A DNA stretch of 54,611 nt. Source: an uncultured Ruthenibacterium sp. GTDB taxonomy: Bacteria > Bacillota > Clostridia > Oscillospirales > Ruminococcaceae. The notes under the pieces are model-generated. The model searched no databases. It worked only from the letters and a program-made list of their open reading frames with translations, and had not been told where the DNA came from. The stretch lies in contig CAJUMH010000022.1 of assembly GCA_910587145.1 (NCBI GenBank), positions 1 to 54,611 of the forward strand, given 5' to 3'. Shown here in pieces: positions 34,032-42,567 of the stretch (within the stretch, counting starts at the first letter, position 1; each line of letters opens with the position of its first letter). The position numbers and the translations under genes are program-made.

Positions 34032-36254
34032 CTACCTTTTTCCAAACAGGCTTTTCAGCCCATTCAAAGCGTGCAGCGCCGAAACGTTTTTCCTTCTTCT
34101 TCCACGCTGCGGCGCGGTGGGGGTGCGGCGTTTTGCCGCCGGGGCGCGGCGCGGTATTTTCTGAGCCGCCGGCTTTTCGTCGGGCAGCTCGGGCCATGCG
34201 TCCGCAAGCCGCTCGTACATTTCCAGCTGACAATCCACCCGCGGCGCATCCGGCGCGGTTTTCACCTTTTGGTAAGAGCCGTCCGGCTGCATCTCGCGCG
34301 CATTTACCGTGTCGCGCAGCTGGAAATCGAGCATTTCCAGCAATTCGCCTGCGATCCGTTTATCATGAATGCGCACACCCACCTCGACGCGGCGTTCGGT
34401 GTTTCGCGTTAGAAAATCGCCCGAAGCGATGTAAACGCGCGCATCCTGCCCGCTGCCGAACGCATAAACGCGCTCATGCTCCAGATACCGCCCCACAATG
34501 CTGCGTACCGTAACGTTTTCCGTCAGGCCGGGCACGCCCGCCTTGATGCAGCAAATGCCGCGCACGATCATTTGCACCGGAACGCCCGCGCAGGACGCCT
34601 CGGAGATCTTTTCAATGATCTCTTTATCGCTGATCGAATTGCATTTCAGGATGATCCGCGCATCCTTTCCCATGCGTTTTGCTTCGATTTCTGCATCCAT
34701 CTCGCGCATTAAAATACTTTTAAAGCACAGCGGCGCAACCAAAAGACGGCCTGCATGCTCTGTAAGGCGTTCGATGGCCAGATTGTTGAATACGGACGCC
34801 AGCTCTGAGCCAATGGCGAAGTCTGTGGTGATGAACGAAAGATCGGTATATTGCTCGGAGGTTTTTTCGTTGTAATTGCCCGTACCGATCTGTGCGATAT
34901 AGTGCAGCTGGTTTCCCTTCTTTTTGGTGATGAGCGTCAGCTTGGAGTGGATCTTATACGCGTCAAAGCCATAAATCACGGTACAGCCCGCTTCCTCCAG
35001 CTGTTTTGAAAAATCGATGTTGTGCTGTTCGTCAAACCGCGCGCGCAGCTCGACAATGGCCACAACTTCTTTTCCGTTTTCGGCTGCGGAAACCAGCGCT
35101 TCCACGATCTTGGATTCGTGTGCCATGCGGTAGAGCGTCATTTTGATGGAAAGCACCTGCGGGTCCTGCGCGGCGTCGTTCAGCATCCGCAAAAACGGAC
35201 GCATACTTTGGTAAGGGTACGAAAGCAAAACATCCTGCTTTTCCACCACACGGGTCAAATCAAACTTTGCAGGCGGCAGCATGGGACGCTTCACGGGGTA
35301 AAACAGCTCCGGATGACCGTCCTGCGCAAGGCGGGCGGCAATTTTAAAGCCGATGGACAGATCCAGCGGCGTCGACTGTTCAAACACCTGGCGCTGCGGC
35401 AAAACAAGCTTATCCAGCAGCAGCGAGACGATCTGCGCGGGCGCGCGGGGCGATACCTGCAGGCGAACGGCCGCCAGCTTTCGGCGCTTTTTTAAAAGAT
35501 CGCTCATAATCTCGCGGTAATCGACATCGTGATCGAACATGCCCTCGTCCACCGTGATATCGGCATTGCGCGTAATACGGAAGATGCAGCGGCTCTGCAC
35601 GGTGTTTTTACCGAACACCATGCCGGAAAAATGCTCCACCAACTCTTCCACAAGCGCAAAAACGGTCTGTTCGCCGGAAGGTACAAACAAAATGCGCTGA
35701 AACTGATTGCTGATGGGAATGAGGCCAAACGAGGCCTGTGTATCGCCCTTACCCTTTAAAATAGCGCCGATATAAATTTCGTTGTTGCGCAAAAACGGGA
35801 ACGGATGGCGGCGGTCGATGATCTGCGGCGAAAGAATGGGAAAGAGCTCCTGCGTAAAATACCTGCGCCAAAAGTGCTCTCCTTCTTTGCTCAGATGGGA
35901 AAAATCCACTTTTCGGTAGCCGAGCGCTCCCACGGCATTGTACAGCTTCGCAACGATTTTGTCGCAGCGCTGCTGCAGCTCGGCCACCTTCGGCATAATG
36001 GCGGCCAGCTGCTGCTCCGGCGTCATACCGGTTTTGTTTTCCTTTTCGTTGCCGCCCACAAGCGTTCTGTCATACAGCGAGCCGACGCGCACCATAAAAA
36101 ATTCGTCCAAATTGCTCGCGTAAATAGCGGCAAACTTCAGCTGTTCTCCCACGGGAACCGTTTTATCCTTTGCCAGATCCAGCACACGGCGGTTAAATTC
36201 CAGCCAGCTCAGCTCCCGATTGATGAAGATCTCTCTTTTGTGCGACTGTTCCAT
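34032..36254 (-). CDS. ppk1: Polyphosphate kinase 1
   Basis: A 740-residue enzyme that makes inorganic polyphosphate from ATP. Order: N-terminal domain (INRELSWLEFNRRVL), head domain, then two phospholipase-D-like catalytic domains. His436 in YKIHSKLTLI is the phosphorylated histidine, and the second domain has the conserved ERRVEVGVRIHD. The C-terminus adds about 45 residues rich in Arg, Pro and Ala (RRAPAAKRRTPTAPQRGRRR), unusual for the family and possibly binding polyphosphate or nucleic acid. It is transcribed alone, ending in a hairpin. Confidence 0.96.
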   Translation of the reverse strand: MEQSHKREIFINRELSWLEFNRRVLDLAKDKTVPVGEQLKFAAIYASNLDEFFMVRVGSLYDRTLVGGNEKENKTGMTPEQQLAAIMPKVAELQQRCDKIVAKLYNAVGALGYRKVDFSHLSKEGEHFWRRYFTQELFPILSPQIIDRRHPFPFLRNNEIYIGAILKGKGDTQASFGLIPISNQFQRILFVPSGEQTVFALVEELVEHFSGMVFGKNTVQSRCIFRITRNADITVDEGMFDHDVDYREIMSDLLKKRRKLAAVRLQVSPRAPAQIVSLLLDKLVLPQRQVFEQSTPLDLSIGFKIAARLAQDGHPELFYPVKRPMLPPAKFDLTRVVEKQDVLLSYPYQSMRPFLRMLNDAAQDPQVLSIKMTLYRMAHESKIVEALVSAAENGKEVVAIVELRARFDEQHNIDFSKQLEEAGCTVIYGFDAYKIHSKLTLITKKKGNQLHYIAQIGTGNYNEKTSEQYTDLSFITTDFAIGSELASVFNNLAIERLTEHAGRLLVAPLCFKSILMREMDAEIEAKRMGKDARIILKCNSISDKEIIEKISEASCAGVPVQMIVRGICCIKAGVPGLTENVTVRSIVGRYLEHERVYAFGSGQDARVYIASGDFLTRNTERRVEVGVRIHDKRIAGELLEMLDFQLRDTVNAREMQPDGSYQKVKTAPDAPRVDCQLEMYERLADAWPELPDEKPAAQKIPRRAPAAKRRTPTAPQRGRRRKNVSALHALNGLKSLFGKR

Positions 36255-36318
36255 ACCATCCCTCTTTTGCCGTTTGCTTCAAAAGCCTCTGAATCGATCC
36301 GAGGCTTTCAGGCTTTTG

Positions 36319-36353
36319 GAAAAATCCGATCACCGGTTTGATCCGCTGATCGG
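36319..36353 (-). terminator. Terminator overlapping the comEA-like stop codon
   Basis: CCGATCA (36326-36332) pairs with TGATCGG (36347-36353), followed on the minus strand by ATTTTT. The stem includes the stop codon. Confidence 0.7.
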
Positions 36354-36695
36354 TCCAGAGCTTTCTGATGAAAAACAAATCAGATCCCGAAATTCCTCTG
36401 CCATGCGCAAGGAAATGCCCTCCACCTGCGCAAGCTCGTCGGCCGAGGAAAAAGGGCCGTTTTGCGCCCGGTACCGGAGGATCGCCTGCGCCTTTTTTTC
36501 GCCGATGCCCGGCAGACACCGAAGCTCCGCCGCCGGAGCGGTATTGATATCAATCCGATCCTCTTTCGCTGAAAAATAAGGGGTATCGTTCCCTTGCGCA
36601 AAGCCGGCCTGCCGCAGCGGCGGCATGGTTGCAAGCAGGCAGAGCGCTGCCGCCGCGATGCATGCGAAAAGCACGCCGGTAAAACGCCTGTTCAC
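36330..36695 (-). CDS. ComEA-like helix-hairpin-helix protein
   Basis: A 121-residue protein with one N-terminal membrane helix (GVLFACIAAAALCLLATMPP) and a C-terminal double helix-hairpin-helix domain: IDINTAPAAELRCLPGIGEK then FSSADELAQVEGI. ComEA-type proteins bind incoming DNA at the outer face of the membrane during competence; the short form without an SLBB domain also occurs in non-competent bacteria. GTG at 36695 has GGAG 8 nt upstream. No comEB or comEC gene is adjacent. Confidence 0.85.
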   Translation of the reverse strand: MNRRFTGVLFACIAAAALCLLATMPPLRQAGFAQGNDTPYFSAKEDRIDINTAPAAELRCLPGIGEKKAQAILRYRAQNGPFSSADELAQVEGISLRMAEEFRDLICFSSESSGPISGSNR

Positions 36696-36739
36696 TGCAT
36701 CATCTCCATAGTCTTTTGCCGGAATCCCCCGCAAGCCCT

Positions 36740-36870
36740 GCCCGCCGCGTGCCGCAGCCGAAAGACGTGCGAAACAAAAAATCCGGTCTGCTGCCAGCCG
36801 GAGGCTGCGCAAAACAAAAAGACCCGCCTGCCGCGGCTGAACCGCGTGCAAAACGGCCGCTCCGGCAGGC
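36740..36870 (-). repeat. Three ~39-bp degenerate repeats and terminator after the HAD gene
   Basis: On the minus strand three imperfect units each begin GTTTYGCRC and contain a GGCTG-like core; the first two end in TTTTT. GCCTGCCG (36826-36833) and CGGCAGGC (36863-36870) form a stem followed by GGGTCTTTTTG, a plausible terminator for the HAD gene. Confidence 0.65.
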
Positions 36871-36887
36871 CATTCAAAACATGCACA

Positions 36888-37706
36888 TCACGAAAATTTC
36901 CGGATCAGCGCATACAGCACCTGCGCCACGCCGCCGTCCAGGCAGTGCCCCGTTACGGCGCACGCAACATGCTGCACCTCCAAAGGGGCATTTCCCATGG
37001 CAACGGCATACCCGGCTGTCTGCATCAGCTCAATATCATTATAATAATCCCCGATCGCGATGGTATTCTCGCGCGGGATGCCCAGAGATTCACAGAGAAA
37101 GCGCAGCGCCGAGCCCTTGGTGACGCCCTCGGGCATGATCTCGAAATAATTACGATTTGTGGCGATAAAATAGACGCCGGGATAACTGCGTTCTGCTAAA
37201 AAGGCCTCGATTTTTTGCAGTGTCTCGGCCGAACAGGCAAACAGCACCTTATGCCATCCGCCGCTCATCGTTTCGATCGGCGCCATGCGGTAAGCCAGGT
37301 GTTCGTGCACCGTGTGGCGATAGGTGTACTCGTTGGCACGCACGATGCAGATGCCGCCGTCTTCCGTCATGACCTCAACGCCGACACCCGGAAACTTTGC
37401 CATTACGTCCATCGCCGCCTGCTTTGCCACAGAAACCGGCAGCAAAAACTTTTGGATCCAGCGGTGCTTTTCAAAATCATAGATCGCGCCGCCGCCGTAT
37501 AAAATGGCCGGGGCGGACAAGGGAAGCGACGTCAGATGCCGGCCGGCGGAAACGGCGGTGCGGCCCGTGGCGATGGTGAACCGTCCCCCCAGCATACAGA
37601 ACAAACGGATCGTATCCTGATTTACCTGAGGGATGCCCGCCTCCGGGGTGAGCAGCGTATTGTCCATATCCGTGATGACAAGAATATCCTGAAGCGAGCG
37701 GATCAT
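36888..37706 (-). CDS. HAD family phosphatase (Cof type)
   Basis: A 272-residue haloacid-dehalogenase-type phosphatase of the Cof/IIB class. Motif I is ITDMDNTLLTPE (nucleophile Asp13, Asp15), motif II IATGRT, and the C-terminal GDYYNDIELM supplies the metal-binding acids; a large cap domain lies between. Members dephosphorylate sugar phosphates, flavin or PLP, but the substrate is not evident. ATG at 37706 is 4 nt after the RluA-family stop, so the two are co-transcribed. Confidence 0.9.
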   Translation of the reverse strand: MIRSLQDILVITDMDNTLLTPEAGIPQVNQDTIRLFCMLGGRFTIATGRTAVSAGRHLTSLPLSAPAILYGGGAIYDFEKHRWIQKFLLPVSVAKQAAMDVMAKFPGVGVEVMTEDGGICIVRANEYTYRHTVHEHLAYRMAPIETMSGGWHKVLFACSAETLQKIEAFLAERSYPGVYFIATNRNYFEIMPEGVTKGSALRFLCESLGIPRENTIAIGDYYNDIELMQTAGYAVAMGNAPLEVQHVACAVTGHCLDGGVAQVLYALIRKFS

Positions 37707-37710
37707 AGTG

Positions 37711-38631
37711 CTATCGTTCCTTCTCAAGACGGCTGAGAAAAGCCGTAAAATAATCGGGCAGAGGGCTGTCAAACTCCAGATAGTCTCCGGTGACAGGGTG
37801 CTGAAAACCGAGCATTTTTGCGTGCAGGCACTGGCCGTTCAGCCATGTCAAAGCCTTTTTGGGGCCATACACCGCGTCTCCCGCCACAGGATGGCCAATG
37901 CTGGCAAGATGTACGCGGATCTGATGCGTCCGCCCCGTTTTTAGCCGCACGGAAAGATGGGTGAAGCCGGAAAAACGCTTCTCTACATGATAGAGTGTGC
38001 AGGCGTATTTTCCGCCGCTCTTTAACACGGCCATGCGCTTGCGGTCAACGGGATGGCGGCCCAGTTGCCCCTCCACCATACCGTCGTCAGCAGAGAAGCC
38101 CCCATATACTATCGTGTGATAGACGCGCGTAATGCTGTGCGCCGCAAACTGCTGCGAAAGAGCGGCATGCGCCGCGTTCTCCTTGGCAACGACCAAAAGG
38201 CCGCTGGTATCTTTATCAATGCGGTGAACAATGCCGGGGCGCAGCTCTCCGTTGATGCCGGAAAGCCGGCCGGAGCAATGAAACAGCAGCGCGTTTACCA
38301 GTGTCCCGTCGGGATTTCCCGGGGCGGGGTGAACGACCATACCCCGTGGTTTATTCACCACAAGCAGCACATCGTCCTCGTAGAGGATCTCCAGCGGGAT
38401 CTCCTGCGCGGCTACCGGTACCGGCTGCGCGTCCGGCACAGATACGCAAAGCGCGTCCCCAGCTGCGAGGCGCGCGCTCTTTGCGGCAGTGCGTCCGTTG
38501 CACAGCACCTGCCCGTTTGCCGCAAGCTGCTGCACATAGCTGCGTGTCAGCTCGGGGAACGCCGCAGCCAGCACCGTATCCATCCGCTGGCCCACATCCT
38601 TTGCGCCGGCTGTATACCGCAGCGTTTTCAT
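37711..38631 (-). CDS. RluA family pseudouridine synthase (RluD-like)
   Basis: A 306-residue enzyme that isomerises uridine in rRNA. The N-terminal S4 domain covers about 15-60, and the catalytic domain carries the motif VHRIDKDTSGLLVVAK with catalytic Asp140, plus KTGRTHQIRVHL near the C-terminus. The position after lspA is typical for Firmicutes (YlyB-like). It starts at ATG 38631 overlapping the lspA stop as ATGA; there is no separate strong ribosome binding site, suggesting coupled translation. Confidence 0.93.
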   Translation of the reverse strand: MKTLRYTAGAKDVGQRMDTVLAAAFPELTRSYVQQLAANGQVLCNGRTAAKSARLAAGDALCVSVPDAQPVPVAAQEIPLEILYEDDVLLVVNKPRGMVVHPAPGNPDGTLVNALLFHCSGRLSGINGELRPGIVHRIDKDTSGLLVVAKENAAHAALSQQFAAHSITRVYHTIVYGGFSADDGMVEGQLGRHPVDRKRMAVLKSGGKYACTLYHVEKRFSGFTHLSVRLKTGRTHQIRVHLASIGHPVAGDAVYGPKKALTWLNGQCLHAKMLGFQHPVTGDYLEFDSPLPDYFTAFLSRLEKER

Positions 38632-39251
38632 ACTGTTTTTTGGGGCGTATCGCCCCCGGAGGTTTTCGCCGCGCCCAGCTCCTGCCGCAGCATCAGCAGC
38701 GCCAGCAGCCCCGCGCCAACGCAGACAAAGCAATCCGCAACATTGAACACGGCAAAATCAATAAACGTCGTTGCAAAAAAATCCACCACAGAGCCATGCG
38801 CGATGCGGTCGATCAAATTGCCAACTCCGCCGGAAAAGATCAGAATAAACGTCCAGCGCTCCCACCATAGGTTCGGCTTTTTCCGAATAAACCAAACGGC
38901 AAGCGCCGCAAGGGCAAGCGCCGTTACGACGATTAAAAACGCGCGGCCCCATGCAGCGTCTGCAAGCAGGCTGAACGCCGCGCCTTCATTGCGCACATAG
39001 CGCAGCTCCATAACGCCGGGAATGAACGGGCACACACCCACCGGGGCCAGAAAGGCTGTGGCGAGATACTTTGTAAGCTGATCCAGCCCGATCAAAAACG
39101 CCACAAGGACAAAGGATATGATCAATGGTCGATTCTCCTTTACGGGAAAGCTTCGATCCCATCGGGATTCGTTTTTCGCCTGGGGCACGCCCCGACGCGC
39201 GGAGATCTGTTCTTCGGTTCGGGGTTGTCTTTCAAAAAATTCAGTCGTCAA
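38628..39251 (-). CDS. lspA: Lipoprotein signal peptidase with N-terminal extension
   Basis: A 207-residue aspartic protease that removes lipoprotein signal peptides in the membrane. Four membrane helices and the conserved boxes DQLTKYLA, RNEGAAFSLL, GGVGNLIDRI and FNVADCFVCVG (the last two carry the catalytic Asp pair) are visible. The first 40 residues are polar and charged, which is unusual for LspA (typically about 160 residues). The start is TTG at 39251 with AGGGGA 6 nt upstream, inside the divIVA end (11-nt overlap). A shorter start (GTG about 20 codons in) is possible. Confidence 0.93.
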   Translation of the reverse strand: MTTEFFERQPRTEEQISARRGVPQAKNESRWDRSFPVKENRPLIISFVLVAFLIGLDQLTKYLATAFLAPVGVCPFIPGVMELRYVRNEGAAFSLLADAAWGRAFLIVVTALALAALAVWFIRKKPNLWWERWTFILIFSGGVGNLIDRIAHGSVVDFFATTFIDFAVFNVADCFVCVGAGLLALLMLRQELGAAKTSGGDTPQKTV

Positions 39252-39885
39252 ACGAGATCCCCTGATAATCCTCTAACGGAGAGGCGCCGTCCGGCAGCTC
39301 CATCGAGCGGAACGGGTCTTCTTCGGCAGCAGGCTCCTCCTCCGGCTCCTGCTGCGAAGCGGGCGCCGGCTCTTTTTCTTTTTCTGGCTCCTGGGGCGCC
39401 GGCTCCTCCGGCTTTTTCTTTTCTTCTCCGGGCAGCAGGCTCAGCGATTCGATATGCTGCTTATACAGATTGAGGATCTCGCCCTTAAAGCGCGCTACCT
39501 CGGCTTTAAGGCGCGAAAGCAAAAGCTCCTCCTCCGCAACCTTTTCCAGCATTTCGTTCCTTGCAAGGTTTGCCTTGTTTGTTGCGTCATAGAGAATGGT
39601 CTCGGCCTTTTGCCGCGCCTCGTGAATGACGCTCTCGCCCATACGCTGCGCATTGAGAAGCGCTGTTTTCAGCGTCTCTTCATCATTGCGGTACTGCGCG
39701 ACCTTTTCGGCCAGAATGGCCATCTTTTTTTCGTTTTCGCTGCTTTGAGCCTGCAGGTCGGCCTTTTCCGTCTGCAGTTTTTCCAGCTCTGCCGCAACCT
39801 TATCCAGATACTCGTCTACCTCTTCCGGCTTGTAGCCACGCATGACCCTGTCAAACGTAATGTTGTGGATATCCTCAACATTCAT
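39241..39885 (-). CDS. divIVA: DivIVA domain protein
   Basis: A 214-residue coiled-coil protein that recognises curved membrane at poles and septa. The N-terminal membrane-binding and dimer domain (DIHNITFDRVMRGYKPEEVD, EYLDKVAAELEKL) is typical. A long coiled coil (to about 150) follows, then an acidic, Pro/Glu-rich tail of about 60 residues. It sits in the sepF-ylmH-divIVA-lspA order found in Gram-positive bacteria. Confidence 0.94.
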   Translation of the reverse strand: MNVEDIHNITFDRVMRGYKPEEVDEYLDKVAAELEKLQTEKADLQAQSSENEKKMAILAEKVAQYRNDEETLKTALLNAQRMGESVIHEARQKAETILYDATNKANLARNEMLEKVAEEELLLSRLKAEVARFKGEILNLYKQHIESLSLLPGEEKKKPEEPAPQEPEKEKEPAPASQQEPEEEPAAEEDPFRSMELPDGASPLEDYQGISFDD

Positions 39886-39903
39886 CAGAATGGCCCTCCC
39901 CTG

Positions 39904-40671
39904 TCAATATTCAAAATAGGACACAAAAATGCGGCCCTTTCGGCTTTGTGGCCCGATTTCGCTCAAATGATATTTTCCAAATCCGCGAATGCTGAACATA
40001 TCGTTCTCGTAAACCTCTGCGTGCAGCGATTCTGCGAGAACATGGTTGATCTCCACGGCGCCGCTCTTGACAAGGCCCGCCGCGTCGGCCCGGCTGATGT
40101 GCAGCATTGCCGCCAGCAGGGCATCCAAACGCAGAGAGGCGATAGAAGCCTTGCGCAAGGGCCGCTGTGTCTGCGCGGGCAGCTCCTGTGCCTGTGCCCT
40201 GCGCACCCGGACGGCGCAGCGGCCCACGCGGCAAAGCTCCTCGCACAGCAGCGGCACAACAGTATCCAGCAAAAATACATACGCGCCGGCACTGCACGGC
40301 AGAATATCGCCGATGCACTCCCGCTTGATGCCAAGAGACAAAAACGCCCCCAGATAATCCCGGTGAGTCAAAGCATTGTGCCGTTCCGTCGCTTCCACAA
40401 GCAGGCAGCCAAATTGCGGCGCACCGGTTTTTGGCGCATCGCCGTGCAGGCAAAGGATCGCTCGCTCCGCCTCAGGATAACCGCCGTCAAAATGGTAATC
40501 GGCGCAGCCCGCCGAGCTTAATGCCGCGCGTGCAAGCACCTGCTGACGATCGCTTAAAAAAGCCGTATGGCGCGGCATGCCCGAGCTTTGGGCGGCATAT
40601 GCCAGTTCTTTGACGCGGCGGAAAAACAGCTTTTCTTCGTCATTTGCCGGCGGAAGATATCCCCGCGCCAT
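39904..40671 (-). CDS. ylmH: YlmH family RNA-binding protein
   Basis: A 255-residue protein with an N-terminal domain of unknown fold, a central RNA-binding region and a C-terminal S4 domain (about 180-240: SIASLRLDALLAAMLHISRA, GAVEINHVLAES). YlmH associates with ribosomes and is linked to rescue of stalled nascent chains. The start overlaps the sepF stop (TAATG). The gene ylmG (YggT), usually between sepF and ylmH, is absent. Confidence 0.92.
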   Translation of the reverse strand: MARGYLPPANDEEKLFFRRVKELAYAAQSSGMPRHTAFLSDRQQVLARAALSSAGCADYHFDGGYPEAERAILCLHGDAPKTGAPQFGCLLVEATERHNALTHRDYLGAFLSLGIKRECIGDILPCSAGAYVFLLDTVVPLLCEELCRVGRCAVRVRRAQAQELPAQTQRPLRKASIASLRLDALLAAMLHISRADAAGLVKSGAVEINHVLAESLHAEVYENDMFSIRGFGKYHLSEIGPQSRKGRIFVSYFEY

Positions 40672-41135
40672 TAAAAGAACATGCCGTTGCTTTCCAGCTC
40701 GTCCAGCAGGTCGCCCATAATATCCACATTATAGGGTGTGATGATGAACGTGCTGTTGGCCACACGTTTTACCTGGCCGCGATTTGCATAAGCAACGCCG
40801 GAAAGAAAATCGATCAGCCGCCGGGAGATCTCTTTGCTGGTGGATTCCAGATTCAGCACAACGGTGCGCTTCGCGTTCAGGTGATCTGCGATCGACAGCG
40901 CATCCTCAAACTGCTCGGGCTTTACCAGCACCACCTGCAGCTGCATGGTGGAATTGATGTTTACCACATTGCTGCTGCCGCTGCTGCGCGGCGCGGCCGA
41001 TTGTGCGGTTGGAAATTCGTAATCGTCTTTCTGCGGATATTCCGGCTCCTCGTCCATATAATCGATCCCGTCGTCGTCGTAGCCGTCATCATCCGGAACG
41101 CCCATCATGCTCTTGATTTTATCAAACATACTCAT
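40671..41135 (-). CDS. sepF: Cell division protein SepF
   Basis: A 154-residue cytoplasmic FtsZ partner that anchors the Z-ring. An N-terminal amphipathic membrane-binding helix (MFDKIKSMMG) is followed by an acidic linker rich in Asp and Tyr, then the DUF552 core (VVLVKPEQFEDALSIADHL, RTVVLNLESTSKEISRRLID, SGVAYANRGQVKRV). A strong promoter lies just upstream, so the cluster is expressed separately from the adaptor gene before it. No ylmE is upstream. Confidence 0.95.
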   Translation of the reverse strand: MSMFDKIKSMMGVPDDDGYDDDGIDYMDEEPEYPQKDDYEFPTAQSAAPRSSGSSNVVNINSTMQLQVVLVKPEQFEDALSIADHLNAKRTVVLNLESTSKEISRRLIDFLSGVAYANRGQVKRVANSTFIITPYNVDIMGDLLDELESNGMFF

Positions 41136-41205
41136 AGGTGATTCTCCTTTTTCTTTGTGCGCGGGCGGCGCGTTACGATCTCATGATCAAAACACTACGA
41201 TTGTT

Positions 41206-41234
41206 ATTATCGTTGTTTTTCCTGATAATGTCAA
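41206..41234 (-). promoter_or_regulatory. Sigma-A promoter of the sepF cluster
   Basis: On the minus strand a consensus TTGACA (41234-41229) and GATAAT (41211-41206) are separated by 17 bp. AAAGGAGA precedes the sepF start. Confidence 0.88.
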
Positions 41235-41310
41235 TAAACTCTTTTAAATTTACACCTGGAATTTGAAAATATTTCCATTTCACGCCGAAAAATCCCCTGC
41301 AAAATGCGGG

Positions 41311-42567
41311 CTAAAGAATTTTTTCGTCATACAGGTCGGAGCCCTGTACCACCACCTGATCAAACAGCCGGATCTCGTTTTCCTCCCTCGTATAAACAGA
41401 CGGCACAAGAATATAATCCTCGTTTTCAAACAAAACCGTGATGTATCGGCGGTAAACCACATTGCCGAACTGCACATATACACAGCTGCGGCCGTCCACG
41501 ATATGCAAGGCCTTGCGGTCGATGCGGATCCCCTCATAGACGGCAAAGGTGATCTCGGCTTTTTCATGTTCCAGCGTTACAACGGTATCGTTGATGTAAT
41601 CGCACAGCAGCTCCACCTTGGCGATGCCGGCTTCCTCGTCCACCGAAACGCCCGTTACCGAGGCGGGCAGCGCCTCTGCGGAGAGATTTGGAAACGACAG
41701 CCCCACCCGCTGCCCCTCGGCAAATTTTTCCGCCTGCTTCGCGGTTACAAGCGCATAGTAGCGCCATCTGTAATCCAAAATCAGCTTGCCCGCGGCGGAC
41801 GCATCGTTTTCGGCCGCGGGCTGGGCCAGCGCCTGCTGCAGTTCAGCCGGCTGCATCGCTGCCAGCTGTTCCGGCGTATACAGCTGCTTTTCGCAGTCGT
41901 GCGCAGAGACAAAGTATCCCGTTGCCGGGGCATACACGGGCGTATAGCTGCTGGCCGCGTCTGCCGCGTCGCGCTGCTCGGTAAGCTGCTGGATGCGCGC
42001 CGTAAAATCCTCCTGCGCCCCGGTAACGAGCAACAGCTTATTCTGCGCCAGCTGGATCTCGGCCCGCGCGGCGTCGAGGCCGGTGTAGTTGTTGCTTTGC
42101 AGGCAATCCAGAATCGTGTATACGCTCTGCTGCGTCTGGTGAAGCAGCGCCTCCACGTCCGTGCCGCCCACTCCCTGCTGCGAACGCTCCAACAGCGAAA
42201 GCTCCTGCGTCAGCTTTTCCGCGCGCAGCCGGTTTTGCGCCCCGGCTTCGTCTGCAAACAGCCGCGCGATCTCTCCCCCGGCGGAAATACGCTCTCCGTT
42301 ATCGGCCTGATAGCCCAACACGCCCGTTCCCTCCAAAGGAACGGTGATCTCCTGCATGGCGAGCATTCCGTCGCAGAGGATCGTATCGGACATGGTATAT
42401 GCGATCGCGGTCTGCGTTTGATAATTGGTGCGCAGCACCTGTACCATCTGCACACTGATGTAGGCGGCCGGAACCAGCAGCAGCCCCCATGCAAGAAAAC
42501 GCAGCCCATGCCTTTTTTTCTTTTTGATCGGTCGTTCTTTCATATTGGCAAAGATCCCTTTATGCAT
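41311..42567 (-). CDS. HlyD-like efflux adaptor (membrane-fusion-type) protein
   Basis: A 418-residue protein with a short basic cytoplasmic start, one membrane helix (LRFLAWGLLLVPAAYISVQMV), a lipoyl-like half-motif (GVLGYQADNGERISAGGEIA), a coiled-coil region (about 110-210) and beta-barrel domains; the paired lipoyl half is in YTPVYAPATGYFVS. It fits the HlyD/MFP adaptor family and is found near sepF in some Clostridia. No transporter gene is adjacent. The start overlaps the miaA stop (TAATG); an alternative ATG is 8 codons downstream. The function is unclear, perhaps cell-envelope assembly rather than export (inference). Confidence 0.8.
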   Translation of the reverse strand: MHKGIFANMKERPIKKKKRHGLRFLAWGLLLVPAAYISVQMVQVLRTNYQTQTAIAYTMSDTILCDGMLAMQEITVPLEGTGVLGYQADNGERISAGGEIARLFADEAGAQNRLRAEKLTQELSLLERSQQGVGGTDVEALLHQTQQSVYTILDCLQSNNYTGLDAARAEIQLAQNKLLLVTGAQEDFTARIQQLTEQRDAADAASSYTPVYAPATGYFVSAHDCEKQLYTPEQLAAMQPAELQQALAQPAAENDASAAGKLILDYRWRYYALVTAKQAEKFAEGQRVGLSFPNLSAEALPASVTGVSVDEEAGIAKVELLCDYINDTVVTLEHEKAEITFAVYEGIRIDRKALHIVDGRSCVYVQFGNVVYRRYITVLFENEDYILVPSVYTREENEIRLFDQVVVQGSDLYDEKIL

